A DNA stretch of 64,000 nucleotides. Source: Desulfopila aestuarii DSM 18488 (lineage in GTDB: Bacteria; Desulfobacterota; Desulfobulbia; Desulfobulbales; Desulfocapsaceae). Each line of letters opens with the position of its first letter. Position 1 is the stretch's first letter. Where the stretch lies: assembly GCA_945863875.1 (NCBI GenBank), contig CAMBBS010000006.1, positions 86,568 through 150,567 on the forward strand, given 5' to 3'. Position numbers and translations under genes: made by a program. Below the pieces are notes generated by a model. The model was given only the letters and a program-made list of their open reading frames with translations, did no database searches and was not told where the DNA came from. Positions 35,090 to 44,728 of the stretch are shown here, piece after piece.

Positions 35090-36010
35090 TTAGCGAAAAC
35101 TTTTTTCCATCTCCTGCTGCAGCGGAATCATTATCTGCCGCATTGACGGATCGGCGGCCGGGGCAGTTCGCTGTTGAAAAATATGTCCCCACTCCGCCAG
35201 ATTGCAATAGACAATTAATTCCGTTTTGCACGAGTTAGGCAGCACCGTTCTTGACGCTTGCGGCGACGCTGTGTCGAGCAGTTTGAGATAACAGGTCTCC
35301 GCTAATTCCATCGCCTCCACCCATAGAGCATATTCCTTGCTCCCTTCAGGAAAAAATACCGGCCGTATGAAAGTCACCTGGTTATCAAACCTATCCTGAC
35401 CATACCGGCAGTAGCGCTGGCTTTCCTGCAGGAAGGAACAGAGGCGATGCCTGACCAGTTCATGACTCACTGCTCGATTGACGGTAAACCTGACACTGAC
35501 ATATCTGTGCCGCAAACGCAGTTTTGTTGGGAGCGCATCTACCTCTTGCAGCGACAACTTTTTGATACCGACCTGTGCATCCTTCTCCAGCGCCTTGTCT
35601 TTGTCGAATATGTTTTCAAACAAGTACGGTTCCTTTGCCGCGAGAACAAAAATGAGGTCGTTGACAAGTTGATTGTGAAAATGCAATTTGTAAAGTTCTC
35701 TGAAAGCACGGATGGAACCCGTCACCAGCATGCCGTTGTCAACCCTGTCGATCACCAGAAATTTGGGGTGACAGGAAAGGAGTTCCAAAACATGGTCGGG
35801 ATGACAGGTCACTTCAAATGACACCACGGCCAATTCGAGCATCGAATTATGCCCGTGTGCGGCAATTCGGGTGACAAAGGGAATCGCTGATTGTTCAGTG
35901 ATTGCATCTTCACTTTTGTAACACACCCGGCCGCATGCCTCCAGGCGTACAAGAATAGATGAATGGTCCAGGTCATGTTGAATTTCAAAAGAAGGCTCTA
36001 CAATTTTCAT
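35090..36010 (-). CDS. thyX: FAD-dependent thymidylate synthase ThyX
   Basis: A 306-residue flavin-dependent thymidylate synthase, which makes dTMP from dUMP with methylene-tetrahydrofolate and NADPH. The ThyX signature RHRxxSxxxxSQRY is present as RHRLCSFLQESQRY near residue 186. Late residues (LPNSCKTELIVYCNLAEW, then QQRTAPAADPSMR) match the dUMP-binding C-terminus. It is somewhat longer than the common 220-250-residue type. It starts 4 bp after nifS and is followed by a strong terminator, so it closes the Fe-S operon. Confidence 0.96.
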   Translation of the reverse strand: MKIVEPSFEIQHDLDHSSILVRLEACGRVCYKSEDAITEQSAIPFVTRIAAHGHNSMLELAVVSFEVTCHPDHVLELLSCHPKFLVIDRVDNGMLVTGSIRAFRELYKLHFHNQLVNDLIFVLAAKEPYLFENIFDKDKALEKDAQVGIKKLSLQEVDALPTKLRLRHRYVSVRFTVNRAVSHELVRHRLCSFLQESQRYCRYGQDRFDNQVTFIRPVFFPEGSKEYALWVEAMELAETCYLKLLDTASPQASRTVLPNSCKTELIVYCNLAEWGHIFQQRTAPAADPSMRQIMIPLQQEMEKSFR

Positions 36011-36014
36011 CCCT

Positions 36015-37196
36015 TTACCCCTTCCAAAATGGTGACATTTGTCTCAGTGACGCAATGATAGCCGGCATCTTTTCAACGACAAAATCAACCTCCTCTTCGG
36101 TATTATATATACTGAGGGAAAACCGGATCGAGCCATGGGCCGCGGTAAACGGTACCCCCATCGCCCGAAGGACATGGGATGGCTCCAGCGATCCGGAAGT
36201 ACAGGCAGAGCCGGAAGAGGCACAGATCCCATGCCGATTCATATGCAGCAGGATTGCTTCCCCTTCAACATATTCAAAGCTGATATTTACCGTATTCGGC
36301 AGACGGTGCGTCTTGTGTCCGTTCAACATCGACTTCGGTACATTGGCAAGCAAGCCTTCCTCGAGCTTATCGCGGAGCATTTTTACCCGGCCATTCTCCT
36401 CGGCCATTTTTTCGCCGGCAAGCTCGCATGCTCGACCAAGTGCAACGATGGAGGCAACATTTTCCGTACCGCCTCTCCGACCGCTCTCCTGATGCCCCCC
36501 GGTCAAAAAAGGAACAAAAAGAGTACCCCGCTTGATATACAGCGCGCCCACCCCTTTTGGTGCATGGAGTTTATGTCCGGAAAGCGACAGAAAATCGATA
36601 TCGAGCTCTTTCAAATTGATATCAAGTTTACCAACCGCCTGCACGGCGTCGGTGTGAAACAAAACCCCTTGCTGCCTGGCCATTCGAGCCATTTTTTCCA
36701 CGGGAAAAATGACTCCTGTCTCATTGTTGGCCCACATGACACTGACAATCGCCGTATCGTCTGTAAGGGCTCCCTCGTATTCGGACATATCCAGCATCCC
36801 TTCCGAGTCAACCTTTAAGCGGGTTATCTTGTATTTATGCCCGGTTACCGTTTCGAGATTATCACAGAGGCTTTTGACCGCCGGATGTTCGACTCTGGTC
36901 GTGACGACGTGTCTCTTTTCCGGATAGGTCCGCAGGGCGGAAAGTATGGCGCTGGAATCACTTTCCGTTCCACAACTGGTAAAGGTGATTTCCTCAGGTT
37001 CAGCACCCAGGAGGGTGGCCACTTTTTGCCGAGACTTTCTCACTGCATCGCCGACCTGTCCGCCGAAAGTATGCATACTGGACGGGTTACCGTATGCATC
37101 CGTAAGATAGGGCATCATTGTTTCAATGACTTCCGGCGCAACCCGGGTCGTCGCATTGTTGTCCATGTAGACAACTTTTTCACATACCGTGGTCAT
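36015..37196 (-). CDS. nifS: NifS-type cysteine desulfurase
   Basis: A 393-residue PLP enzyme that takes sulfur from cysteine for Fe-S cluster assembly on NifU. MDNNATTRVAPEV is at residues 11-23, WANNETGVIFP near 154, the PLP lysine is in SLSGHKLHAPKG near 207, and the catalytic cysteine is in the loop SSGSACTSGSLEPSHVL near 330. The start ATG overlaps the nifU stop by one base (TAATG), giving tight coupling. Without nifHDK in view, it is best read as the general Fe-S system in this lineage rather than proof of nitrogen fixation. Confidence 0.95.
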   Translation of the reverse strand: MTTVCEKVVYMDNNATTRVAPEVIETMMPYLTDAYGNPSSMHTFGGQVGDAVRKSRQKVATLLGAEPEEITFTSCGTESDSSAILSALRTYPEKRHVVTTRVEHPAVKSLCDNLETVTGHKYKITRLKVDSEGMLDMSEYEGALTDDTAIVSVMWANNETGVIFPVEKMARMARQQGVLFHTDAVQAVGKLDINLKELDIDFLSLSGHKLHAPKGVGALYIKRGTLFVPFLTGGHQESGRRGGTENVASIVALGRACELAGEKMAEENGRVKMLRDKLEEGLLANVPKSMLNGHKTHRLPNTVNISFEYVEGEAILLHMNRHGICASSGSACTSGSLEPSHVLRAMGVPFTAAHGSIRFSLSIYNTEEEVDFVVEKMPAIIASLRQMSPFWKG

Positions 37197-38032
37197 TAAT
37201 TTTCTTCCTCCACTATCAGACTCTCCAGAACGAGTTCACGTAACTTCTTTTCGACATATTCTTTGATCGTGGTTTGAGATTTATGGCAACTCTTGCACGC
37301 TCCACGCAAGGAAACTATGACAAAATCGCCATCCACATCGACGAGTTCTATGTCCCCGCCATCCTTTCTCAGGCCCGGACGAATCTCCCGTTCCAGGACC
37401 TCTTCAATTTTCTTTATTTTCTGCAGCGAGGTCATTCTTTTCGGTTTTATTTTTACAACAGGCAATTCGGATATATTACTGACGGTATTTCGCAGTATTT
37501 CACGCAACTTGTCCTCACATTTGCCGCAGCCGCCACCTGCCTTGGTGAAGTTGGTAATCTCCTCAACGGAACGCAGACTGGATTCTTTAATGGCCCTGAT
37601 GACCTCCATATCGGTGACGCCAAAACACTCACAGACCACCTCGCCCTGGGCCATAGGTAAGATCAGGCCACGATAATCAGCAATTGCCGCCTCCAGCGCT
37701 TCACGCCCCATCACCGAACAATGCATTTTTTCCTTGGGCAACCCGCCCAAGGCATTGGCAATATCTTCATTGGTGATTTTGGCTGCTTCTTCCACCGACA
37801 TCCCGACAACCATTTCCGTCAGTACGGACGACGAGGCTATGGCGCTGGCACAACCGAAGGTTTTAAATTTCGCCTCGGTAATGATGTCCGCATCATTTAT
37901 CTTAAGCGTCAGTTTCAAGGCGTCACCGCAGGCAAGCGAACCAACATCTCCGGTGCCACTTGGTTTATCAATTTCGCCAACATTCTGGGGATTTAGAAAA
38001 TGTTGCTGCACTTTGTCAGTATATTCCCACAT
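37196..38032 (-). CDS. nifU: NifU Fe-S cluster scaffold, three-domain form
   Basis: A 278-residue full-length NifU. It has an N-terminal IscU-like scaffold (about 1-125, cysteines in SLACGDAL, TFGCASA and MHCSVMG), a central [2Fe-2S] Bfd-like domain (about 130-185; VVCECFGVT and GGGCGKC), and a C-terminal Nfu domain (about 205-278) with the CxxC GACKSCHKS. It assembles clusters with NifS. The ATG at 38032 has a perfect AGGAG six bases upstream and is preferred to the TTG at 38038. The upstream region is A/T-rich with a TATAATTATTATC block. Confidence 0.96.
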   Translation of the reverse strand: MWEYTDKVQQHFLNPQNVGEIDKPSGTGDVGSLACGDALKLTLKINDADIITEAKFKTFGCASAIASSSVLTEMVVGMSVEEAAKITNEDIANALGGLPKEKMHCSVMGREALEAAIADYRGLILPMAQGEVVCECFGVTDMEVIRAIKESSLRSVEEITNFTKAGGGCGKCEDKLREILRNTVSNISELPVVKIKPKRMTSLQKIKKIEEVLEREIRPGLRKDGGDIELVDVDGDFVIVSLRGACKSCHKSQTTIKEYVEKKLRELVLESLIVEEEN

Positions 38033-38254
38033 ACTCAACTCCTGAATTTAATATGATAATAATTATAATTTGTTACAAGCTGACAATAATACCTGAACCA
38101 TAAAATGCAACCAGCTTCCCCGCCCTCCTGCCATTTAAGCGGTTACAGTAACCACCAGGGCACGCAACCCCTTGCCGGGTATTGAAAAGAATCTCGGCTT
38201 TTTTCCCGTTTACCGTGGGGAGTTTTGTGCAAGAAAATAATGCGCTGTCGGCAA

Positions 38255-39991
38255 TTACAAAATTCCTATCTCTTGCAGCATAGCTTTTGCGGCAGCGACA
38301 AGATCATCTGCGCCGCTGGACGTTCTCGATTCGACATAAAAACGCACTTTCGGTTCCGTCCCGGAGGCGCGTATCATCAGCCAGGAACCGTCGTCAAAGA
38401 CGATTTTTCTGCCATCAATGGTAAGCACATTGTCGATTCGCCTGGGCTGGCCGCCGATTGAGATCATGGCGTTTTTGCCATACTTTTCCAGCCCCGTCAG
38501 AAGCGACTGCAGCTTTTCACCCTTGACTGTCACCCCAACCGCATCCCGCTCGGGGTAATAGGCGCCAAAAACGCTTTCAATCTGTCGCAGATAATCACCG
38601 AGATTCATATTGGTCACAAGCATCATCTCCAGGGCAAGGAGCAGACCGATGTAGGCATCTTTTTCAGGGGTATGGCCAATTATGGATATTCCGTCCGATT
38701 CTTCAAAATAAACCAGCGCCCGGCCAATAACCGGTTTGAAATTTTTAAACCCGACACGTGGTTCAAACAGTTCTTCCTTAAAGCTCTCGGCAAGACTGTT
38801 GGCAAGATTGGATGTGGCCACCGTTTTCGCGACCATGCCTTTTCTTTTTTTGTGTTCATGCAAAAAGTGATAGGCCATGGCGCCAAACTGGTTCATGCTG
38901 ATTTCCGTCTCCCCGTCGGTAAAACGGATTCTGTCGCCATCCGGATCGATGATTGCGCCAAGCTTGAGCGGCTCATCCCTGTCGGAAAGCACCTGGACGA
39001 CCTTGCGCATATTGGCGGTCGATGGTTCAGGGGCCACCCCCCCGAAAGTCACATCGGCATTCTCGCGCAGCAGGATCAACCGACGGCTCGAAGCATTGTT
39101 GAAAAGCTCACGAATATGCAGGCGGCTGGCGCCATGCACACAATCAACGGCAACAACCATGTCCTGACGCTCTAAAAATGCGCCGACAGTCGTATCAAGA
39201 TCAAGGCCGTGTACCGGTCGATTTTTTTTAACAAGACTCTTCCAGCTCTCCAGCGCATGAAAAAAGGTTACCCCGTCAATGGCTTCGATGTCTTTTGCTG
39301 AGCGACAAGGCAGTGTGGTATAGGAAAATTGCTCATCAAGAAGCTTTCTGGCGTTGGTGGTGATCCTCTCGGTAATCTCTGAAGCTGCCGGCCCGGCATC
39401 CGCCGCGTTAAATTTATAGCCGCCGTATTCAAGTGGATTGTGGGATGGCGTCAGATTTATCGAAAAAGCCGCCTGCAGTTCAAGAACGGCAGCAGAGAGA
39501 ACCCCTGTGGTCGATTCTCCCGCGTAATGCACGGCAAAACCGGCGGCAGAAAGAACAGCCGCCACCTGACAGGCCAGCAGCTCGCCGGCGAACCGGTTGT
39601 CAAATCCGAGAACACAGCCGCGCTGCCGCGCTGCCCCAACGCCTTGCACACCGAGCAGCGCCCGAAGTTCCGCTTCGCTGTCGACTGCCTCATACATCTT
39701 GACAATTGCCGTAGTCACCAGCGCGACGGAACGGCAAAAAATATCTTTGCCGAGTTTTCCCCGCCACCCCGAAGTGCCAAAGGTAATGGTCTGGGTCGGG
39801 TTGGAGGAGTTTTCTTCAATCTCCTGCCGGACCAACTGGTAAGCGGCATCAATCGCCTGTTGCCACCCCTCCCCTTCGCTTTGTTTTTTCGCGACCAGCT
39901 CTTTTATCAGGGCAAAATAATCACTTCGGCCATGGTCTCCTTTAACAGTGAAACGTTCAAACAACTGATGAGAATTCTCTGTTATAGACAT
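38255..39991 (-). CDS. Alpha-D-phosphohexomutase (phosphoglucomutase/phosphomannomutase)
   Basis: A 578-residue phosphohexomutase that moves phosphate between C1 and C6 of glucose or mannose. TFGTSGWRGKLG is near residue 70, the phosphoserine loop is NLTPSHNPLEYGGYKFN near 183, the metal loop is DPDGDR near 330, and the phosphate-binding loop RASGTEPKVRFYVE is near 548. The ATG at 39991 follows an excellent Shine-Dalgarno (GGAGGAGAGGT); the longer frame to 40042 is not needed. It may feed galU, malQ and glgB. Specificity for glucose versus mannose is not clear. Confidence 0.92.
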   Translation of the reverse strand: MSITENSHQLFERFTVKGDHGRSDYFALIKELVAKKQSEGEGWQQAIDAAYQLVRQEIEENSSNPTQTITFGTSGWRGKLGKDIFCRSVALVTTAIVKMYEAVDSEAELRALLGVQGVGAARQRGCVLGFDNRFAGELLACQVAAVLSAAGFAVHYAGESTTGVLSAAVLELQAAFSINLTPSHNPLEYGGYKFNAADAGPAASEITERITTNARKLLDEQFSYTTLPCRSAKDIEAIDGVTFFHALESWKSLVKKNRPVHGLDLDTTVGAFLERQDMVVAVDCVHGASRLHIRELFNNASSRRLILLRENADVTFGGVAPEPSTANMRKVVQVLSDRDEPLKLGAIIDPDGDRIRFTDGETEISMNQFGAMAYHFLHEHKKRKGMVAKTVATSNLANSLAESFKEELFEPRVGFKNFKPVIGRALVYFEESDGISIIGHTPEKDAYIGLLLALEMMLVTNMNLGDYLRQIESVFGAYYPERDAVGVTVKGEKLQSLLTGLEKYGKNAMISIGGQPRRIDNVLTIDGRKIVFDDGSWLMIRASGTEPKVRFYVESRTSSGADDLVAAAKAMLQEIGIL

Positions 39992-40086
39992 ACCTCTCCT
40001 CCAGTTCAGGTTCGCAACCAATGCGACGGGTGCACAGGGCAATTACTCTGAATTATCTGAAAAAATATAATAATGTTGCGTGATAT

Positions 40087-40251
40087 TCATGTGATTTTTT
40101 TTGCTTTATCGATGAGCATGATAGGGATATCGTCTTTTATCTCATACAAAAGCATGCATTTTTCACAAATCAGTCCATGCTCATTTTTTAGCTTTACCGG
40201 TCCCTTGCATTGCGGGCAGGCCAATATTTCTAATAAGTCTTTATTTATCAT
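40087..40251 (-). CDS. Trm112/YcaR-family small zinc-ribbon protein
   Basis: A 54-residue protein of the Trm112-like (UPF0434/YcaR) family. The N-terminus MINKDLLEILACPQCKGP, a second CxxC (ICEKC) near residue 29, and the end YEIKDDIPIMLID are typical. It is a one-domain zinc ribbon of the usual length (about 55-60). Bacterial copies often accompany kdsB or lpxK, and eukaryotic Trm112 activates methyltransferases; here it is upstream of the phosphohexomutase on the same strand. The function in bacteria is unproven. Confidence 0.88.
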   Translation of the reverse strand: MINKDLLEILACPQCKGPVKLKNEHGLICEKCMLLYEIKDDIPIMLIDKAKKIT

Positions 40252-40439
40252 TGCGTTCTCACATTATATTTTTTTGCCGAGTCGAGATTTTTAAAAACTC
40301 TGCGTCAGTCAAAGAGGTGAATTCCAGATATATGATTGAAAAAATGTGTCGAATTTGATATTTACCTGAAATCGATTATGATTGCATAGAAATATTTCTT
40401 CTTCATTCTTATGAAATTATCACACTACTCAGGAAAATA

Positions 40440-41255
40440 ATGGAACAGCAAATTGGTTTTATCGGCGGCGGGCAGATGGCCGAGGCATTAATCAGAGGGA
40501 TCATCGCTTCCGGGCTTTACCAGGAAAAGGATATCCTCGTAGCGGAACCGAACGATCAGCGACGTGAACATCTCGAACAGACCTACTCGGTAAAGACATA
40601 TCCCAGCAATGTGCCTATTTTTGAAAATTGCCGCGTCGTTATCCTTGCCGTCAAGCCGCAGACCATGAAAGCTCTCCTTGAAGACTGCAGAGAACGGGTA
40701 CAATCACAGCATATTATTATAAGTATTGCCGCCGGCCTGCCTATATCCTTCTATACGAAGATGATCGGCAAGAGTGAGACGAAAATCATCAGAGTCATGC
40801 CCAACACACCGGCACTGGTTCTTGAAGGAGCTTCCGCTCTGAGCAGAAACACCAATGTCAGCGATGCAGAATTGAGCATTGCCGAGGAAATTTTCCTGGC
40901 CGTCGGTGAAGTTGTTCTCCTTGACGAAGTCCATCTGGATGCCGTAACCGGCCTGAGCGGATCAGGCCCTGCCTATGTTTTCTCCTTTGTCGAGGCGCTG
41001 ATCGATGCCGGTGTAAAATCCGGACTGACCCGGGTAATTTCCGAAAAACTGGCCCTGCAAACCGTATCAGGCTCGATAAAACTCTTAAGAGAAAGCGGTG
41101 AACATCCAGCCGCCCTGCGTGGCAAGGTAACTTCCCCCGGCGGAACGGCGATTACCGCCCTGCATGTTCTTGAAAAAGTCGGTTTCCATGGCATCATTAT
41201 GGACATTGTCGAGTCTGCCGTTATTCGATCGAAACAATTAGGCGAAATGGAATGA
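40440..41255 (+). CDS. proC: Pyrroline-5-carboxylate reductase
   Basis: A 271-residue enzyme for the last step of proline synthesis, reducing pyrroline-5-carboxylate with NAD(P)H. The Rossmann start IGFIGGGQMAEALIRG is at residues 5-20, VMPNTPALV near 120, and the family signature (TGLSGSGPAYVF, then the C-terminal GKVTSPGGTAITAL) is near 170-245. The ATG has AGGAAAATA upstream. It overlaps nadK by 4 nt (ATGA), so the two form an operon. Confidence 0.97.
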   Translation: MEQQIGFIGGGQMAEALIRGIIASGLYQEKDILVAEPNDQRREHLEQTYSVKTYPSNVPIFENCRVVILAVKPQTMKALLEDCRERVQSQHIIISIAAGLPISFYTKMIGKSETKIIRVMPNTPALVLEGASALSRNTNVSDAELSIAEEIFLAVGEVVLLDEVHLDAVTGLSGSGPAYVFSFVEALIDAGVKSGLTRVISEKLALQTVSGSIKLLRESGEHPAALRGKVTSPGGTAITALHVLEKVGFHGIIMDIVESAVIRSKQLGEME

Positions 41256-42148
41256 CCTACACCTCGACCCCTTTTCGAACAGAGACAGATCTTGTGGTGC
41301 GCAAGGCCGGTATTATCACGAAAAAAGACGATGCCCGATCCGATCATTACGCAGCAACATTGTCCGTCTGGCTGCAGCAGCGGCATGTCGTCGTCTGCCT
41401 GAACGAAATCAGTGCCGATCTGGACATGATCATCGTCCTCGGCGGTGATGGTACCCTGCTGCATATTGCCGAACAGGCGGCGCGCCATGCCGTTCCCGTA
41501 CTCGGTATCAATCTAGGCAACCTCGGTTTTTTGACCGAACTAACCGAAGACGAAGCATACCAGGCCCTCGAGCGAATCCTGACGGGCAAAGTGACGGTGG
41601 AAAACCGGCTGATGCTCAAGGCTCGCCATGTAGCAAATGGCCAGGCCACCGAATACCGCTACGCCCTCAATGATATCGTCATCACCAAAAATGTTCTTGA
41701 TCGGTTGCTCCGTCTGTCAACCACGGCCGATGGAGAATATATTACCACGTACAAAGCGGATGGGTTGATATTTTCATCCCCCACTGGATCAACCGCCTAT
41801 AATCTGTCAGCTGGAGGCCCCCTGGTTTATCCCGGTCTAGCCACCATTACGGTGACCCCCATCTGCCCTTTTATGCTGAGCAGCAGGCCAATCATCCTGC
41901 CTGCGACAAAAAGAATCAAGACTCGTTTTATTGCCGGAAATCACGCCGAACGAGCTCAGATCATAATCGATGGACAGGCTTTCTGGGAAATGCAGGGGGG
42001 CAACGAGCTGGAATTGGAAACGGCAGAACATTTTCTTCAGCTTATCCTCTCCTCAACCCGTGATTATTTCACCATCCTGCGCAACAAACTGCACTGGGGC
42101 GTTTCCGGCGAGAAGACAGCCGCTGGAAAGCAGCACAAAGCAAACTGA
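41252..42148 (+). CDS. nadK: NAD kinase
   Basis: A 298-residue ATP-NAD kinase producing NADP+. The diagnostic GGDGTLLHIAEQ is near residue 63, LGINLGNLGFLTE near 85, DGLIFSSPTGSTAYNLSAGGP near 172-192, and PFMLSSRPIILP near 207. The length is normal. It is coupled to proC, which uses the resulting NADPH, and converges with the NtrC-type regulator with 8 bp between stops. Confidence 0.97.
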   Translation: MTYTSTPFRTETDLVVRKAGIITKKDDARSDHYAATLSVWLQQRHVVVCLNEISADLDMIIVLGGDGTLLHIAEQAARHAVPVLGINLGNLGFLTELTEDEAYQALERILTGKVTVENRLMLKARHVANGQATEYRYALNDIVITKNVLDRLLRLSTTADGEYITTYKADGLIFSSPTGSTAYNLSAGGPLVYPGLATITVTPICPFMLSSRPIILPATKRIKTRFIAGNHAERAQIIIDGQAFWEMQGGNELELETAEHFLQLILSSTRDYFTILRNKLHWGVSGEKTAAGKQHKAN

Positions 42149-42156
42149 ATTGCTGC

Positions 42157-43551
42157 TCACTTTCTCTTTTTTATCTGGTATTTCTTCATTTTATACTGGA
42201 GCAGGCTCTTGGTAATACCCAGGTTCTCGGCGGCTCTTGCCTGCACGAAATCGGTATCGGCAAGGGCCTGGGTGAGCATTTTTTTCTCGACCGCATAGAG
42301 TACCTCGTTCAGCCCGGCGTCGGCTGGAATTATCTGCCCGAGATCAACATCCTGCCCCCATGCCGGGCGCGCCTCGCTGTACAGGGTATCCGGCTGCACG
42401 TCTTCGGCCTCGATCACGTCGTTTGAGCAGAGAATAGCCGCCCGTTCTATAGTATTTTCCAGTTCCCTGATATTGCCCTCCCAGGGGAGTTTCATGAGCA
42501 GTTTCAGAGCATCGGCCGAGATGGTCAGGTCAGGTTTTGCCAATTCCTTTTTGTATTTTTCGACAAAAAACTCCGCCAGCAGGCGCATATCATCCATGCG
42601 CTCTCGCAAAGCGGGAAGGGTTACCGGAATGACATTGAGACGATAGAACAAATCTTCCCTGAATCGCCCTGCGGCAACCTCCTCCCGCAGATCCTTATTC
42701 GATGCACTGATAATACGCACATCAACCTCAATGGTTTTTGCTCCTCCGACCCGTTCAAAGGTCTTCTCCTGCAGCACCCGTAATAATTTCGATTGCAGGG
42801 CCAGGGGAATTTCGCCGACTTCATCGAGAAATATCGTCCCGTGATCAGCCAGTTCAAAACGCCCTTTGCGCATGGCCACCGCGCCGGTGAAAGCGCCTTT
42901 CTCATGACCAAAGAGTTCACTTTCCAGCAAATTATCGGAAAGAGCGGCACAATTCACCGCTATGAAGGGCTGCGATTCTCTCGGACTGTTCATATGGATT
43001 GCTTTTGCCACCAGCTCCTTGCCCGTACCGCTTTCTCCGGTTATCAACACCGAGGCATGGGTTGGCGAGACTTTTTCTATGAGCTGGTAGACCTGCAGCA
43101 TTTTTGGATTTTTTCCGACCATGCCGCTAAATCCACTTTTCCCTTTGATCTCATCGCGCAGCCGCGTATTTTCTCGGATAAGGGAATAGTGTTGAGCGCC
43201 TTTTTTCAGGGTAATAATCAACTCGTCATTGGAAAACGGTTTGGCGAGATAGCTGTATGCCCCCGCCTGCATCGCCGTGACCGCTTTATCGATCTCCGCA
43301 AAGGCGGTAATGACAATGACCGGCAGATCCTTGTTTTTCTCCTTGATTTTATTTAAAAACTCCAACCCGTTCATGCCAGGCATCTGCATATCGGTGACAA
43401 CAATATCAAGGTCCACATCTTCGACTATTTTCAGCCCCTGCATGCCGTCAGAAGCGGTGAAGACCTCAAAGCCTTCATCTTTTAAAAGTTCCGATAAGAC
43501 GATGAGATAATTGGGTTCATCGTCCACGACAAGTATCGAATACATCGTCAT
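42157..43551 (-). CDS. Sigma-54-dependent response regulator (NtrC family)
   Basis: A 464-residue NtrC-type activator. The receiver (1-120) has its phospho-acceptor in IVVTDMQMPGMNG near residue 53. The AAA+ domain (about 145-375) carries GESGTGKE Walker A near 172, the sigma-54-contact loop GAFTGA near 220, and Walker B GTIFLDEVGEIP. A C-terminal Fis-type helix-turn-helix (AAENLGITKSLLQYKMKKYQ) ends the protein. The ribosome-binding site is AAGGAATAAA. No sensor kinase is adjacent, so its partner and targets are unknown. It follows the PHP gene by 10 bp and is probably co-transcribed. Confidence 0.95.
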   Translation of the reverse strand: MTMYSILVVDDEPNYLIVLSELLKDEGFEVFTASDGMQGLKIVEDVDLDIVVTDMQMPGMNGLEFLNKIKEKNKDLPVIVITAFAEIDKAVTAMQAGAYSYLAKPFSNDELIITLKKGAQHYSLIRENTRLRDEIKGKSGFSGMVGKNPKMLQVYQLIEKVSPTHASVLITGESGTGKELVAKAIHMNSPRESQPFIAVNCAALSDNLLESELFGHEKGAFTGAVAMRKGRFELADHGTIFLDEVGEIPLALQSKLLRVLQEKTFERVGGAKTIEVDVRIISASNKDLREEVAAGRFREDLFYRLNVIPVTLPALRERMDDMRLLAEFFVEKYKKELAKPDLTISADALKLLMKLPWEGNIRELENTIERAAILCSNDVIEAEDVQPDTLYSEARPAWGQDVDLGQIIPADAGLNEVLYAVEKKMLTQALADTDFVQARAAENLGITKSLLQYKMKKYQIKKRK

Positions 43552-43561
43552 TTTATTCCTT

Positions 43562-44434
43562 CTAGTTGCTTATTTTTTCACTGCTGTTCATCCGGTTCCT
43601 GAGGACGCGTTCTTTCATTTTAACCAGCAATTGCGGTGGAACGGTGACATTTTTGCCACCGGCAAGAGTTGTTCCCGGTCTGATAGTGCCATGAAAATCA
43701 CTGCCGCCGGTCAATACCAGGGAGAGTTTCTCGGCAAGAGAAATAAGATGCTTTCTAAATTGCCTGGAATGATTGGGATAGTATACCTCTATCCCATCTA
43801 GACCCATATCGCGCAGCTGCTGTACAAAATGGGGCAAGTGGTCAACCGACCTTTCAAGTTGCAGCGGGTGGGCAAGAACCGCGATGCCTCCGGCGTTTTG
43901 AATAAGAGAGATGGCCTCGCCTGCTCCATAGACGAATCTGGATGCGTAGGCGAGGCCGCCGTGTCCAAGATATTTTTCAAAGGCCTCATCCATTGTGCCG
44001 ACACATTTTTTTTCTATCATAAGCCTGGCAATATGCGGTCGACCGTTCTGCCCGGGGCCTGCTGATTGCTGCAATTCCTTGAACTGGATGGAACAACCGA
44101 GCCTGTTCAGGTTAAGAATGATTTTTCTGTTTCTTTCTCTTCTGCCGGCCTGCAGCCGGTCGAGGGCCAGAAGCAACTCCTCATTCCGAGGATCAAACAG
44201 GTAACCAAGTAAATGAAGACTATGATCGCAATATTTGACACTCAACTCTAAACCCGGTACAACCTCTATTCCCAAACTCTCTCCCGCAGCAATGGCTTCG
44301 CTGATACCTTCGATGGTGTCATGATCGGTAATTGCAAGGGCCGACAAACCCTTCCGGTGGGCATATTTAACCAGATCTGCCGGATGCATAGTTCCATCAG
44401 AAGCTGTCGAATGTGTGTGCAGATCAATAGACAT
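43562..44434 (-). CDS. PHP-domain phosphoesterase (RNase AM / YciV-like)
   Basis: A 290-residue PHP-family metal-dependent phosphoesterase. Metal ligands are visible in DLHTHSTASDG (residues 4-14), ITDHDT near 36, a glutamate in PGLELSV near 61, AHPLQ near 190, and GGSDFHG near 245. The layout fits YciV/RNase AM, which trims 5' ends of RNA and hydrolyses 3',5'-bisphosphonucleotides. It is upstream of the sigma-54 regulator and divergent from the lipoprotein pair. Specific activity is inferred from family resemblance. Confidence 0.9.
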   Translation of the reverse strand: MSIDLHTHSTASDGTMHPADLVKYAHRKGLSALAITDHDTIEGISEAIAAGESLGIEVVPGLELSVKYCDHSLHLLGYLFDPRNEELLLALDRLQAGRRERNRKIILNLNRLGCSIQFKELQQSAGPGQNGRPHIARLMIEKKCVGTMDEAFEKYLGHGGLAYASRFVYGAGEAISLIQNAGGIAVLAHPLQLERSVDHLPHFVQQLRDMGLDGIEVYYPNHSRQFRKHLISLAEKLSLVLTGGSDFHGTIRPGTTLAGGKNVTVPPQLLVKMKERVLRNRMNSSEKISN

Positions 44435-44728
44435 TTGTTTACACTGCTATCTTTATAGACAGCCTCCTGGGGCATTGTACCGACTATTTGCTCGTCTGAG
44501 TACTATAAGTACCTCTTCCGCATAAGATCAAGTTAGCTGTCGGCAATCACATATTTTTCTTTACTATTTCTCCGGCCATCCGATAAAGTCACTATAAAAA
44601 TAAAGCCTCGGCCCTTCTGTGCGGGATTTTTTCCACCGCACCCTATGGTCACAGGTGCTATCCATATAAAAATTCTTTGTCATAAGAAAGAATTATTTAT
44701 GAGGGCACTCATCTTTCGGAGAAACATT

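Noticed and set aside
36015..38032. Evidence for a nitrogen-fixation cluster from nifU and nifS
   Set aside because: No nifHDK, nifB or nifENX is present; these two genes serve as the general Fe-S machinery in many anaerobes.
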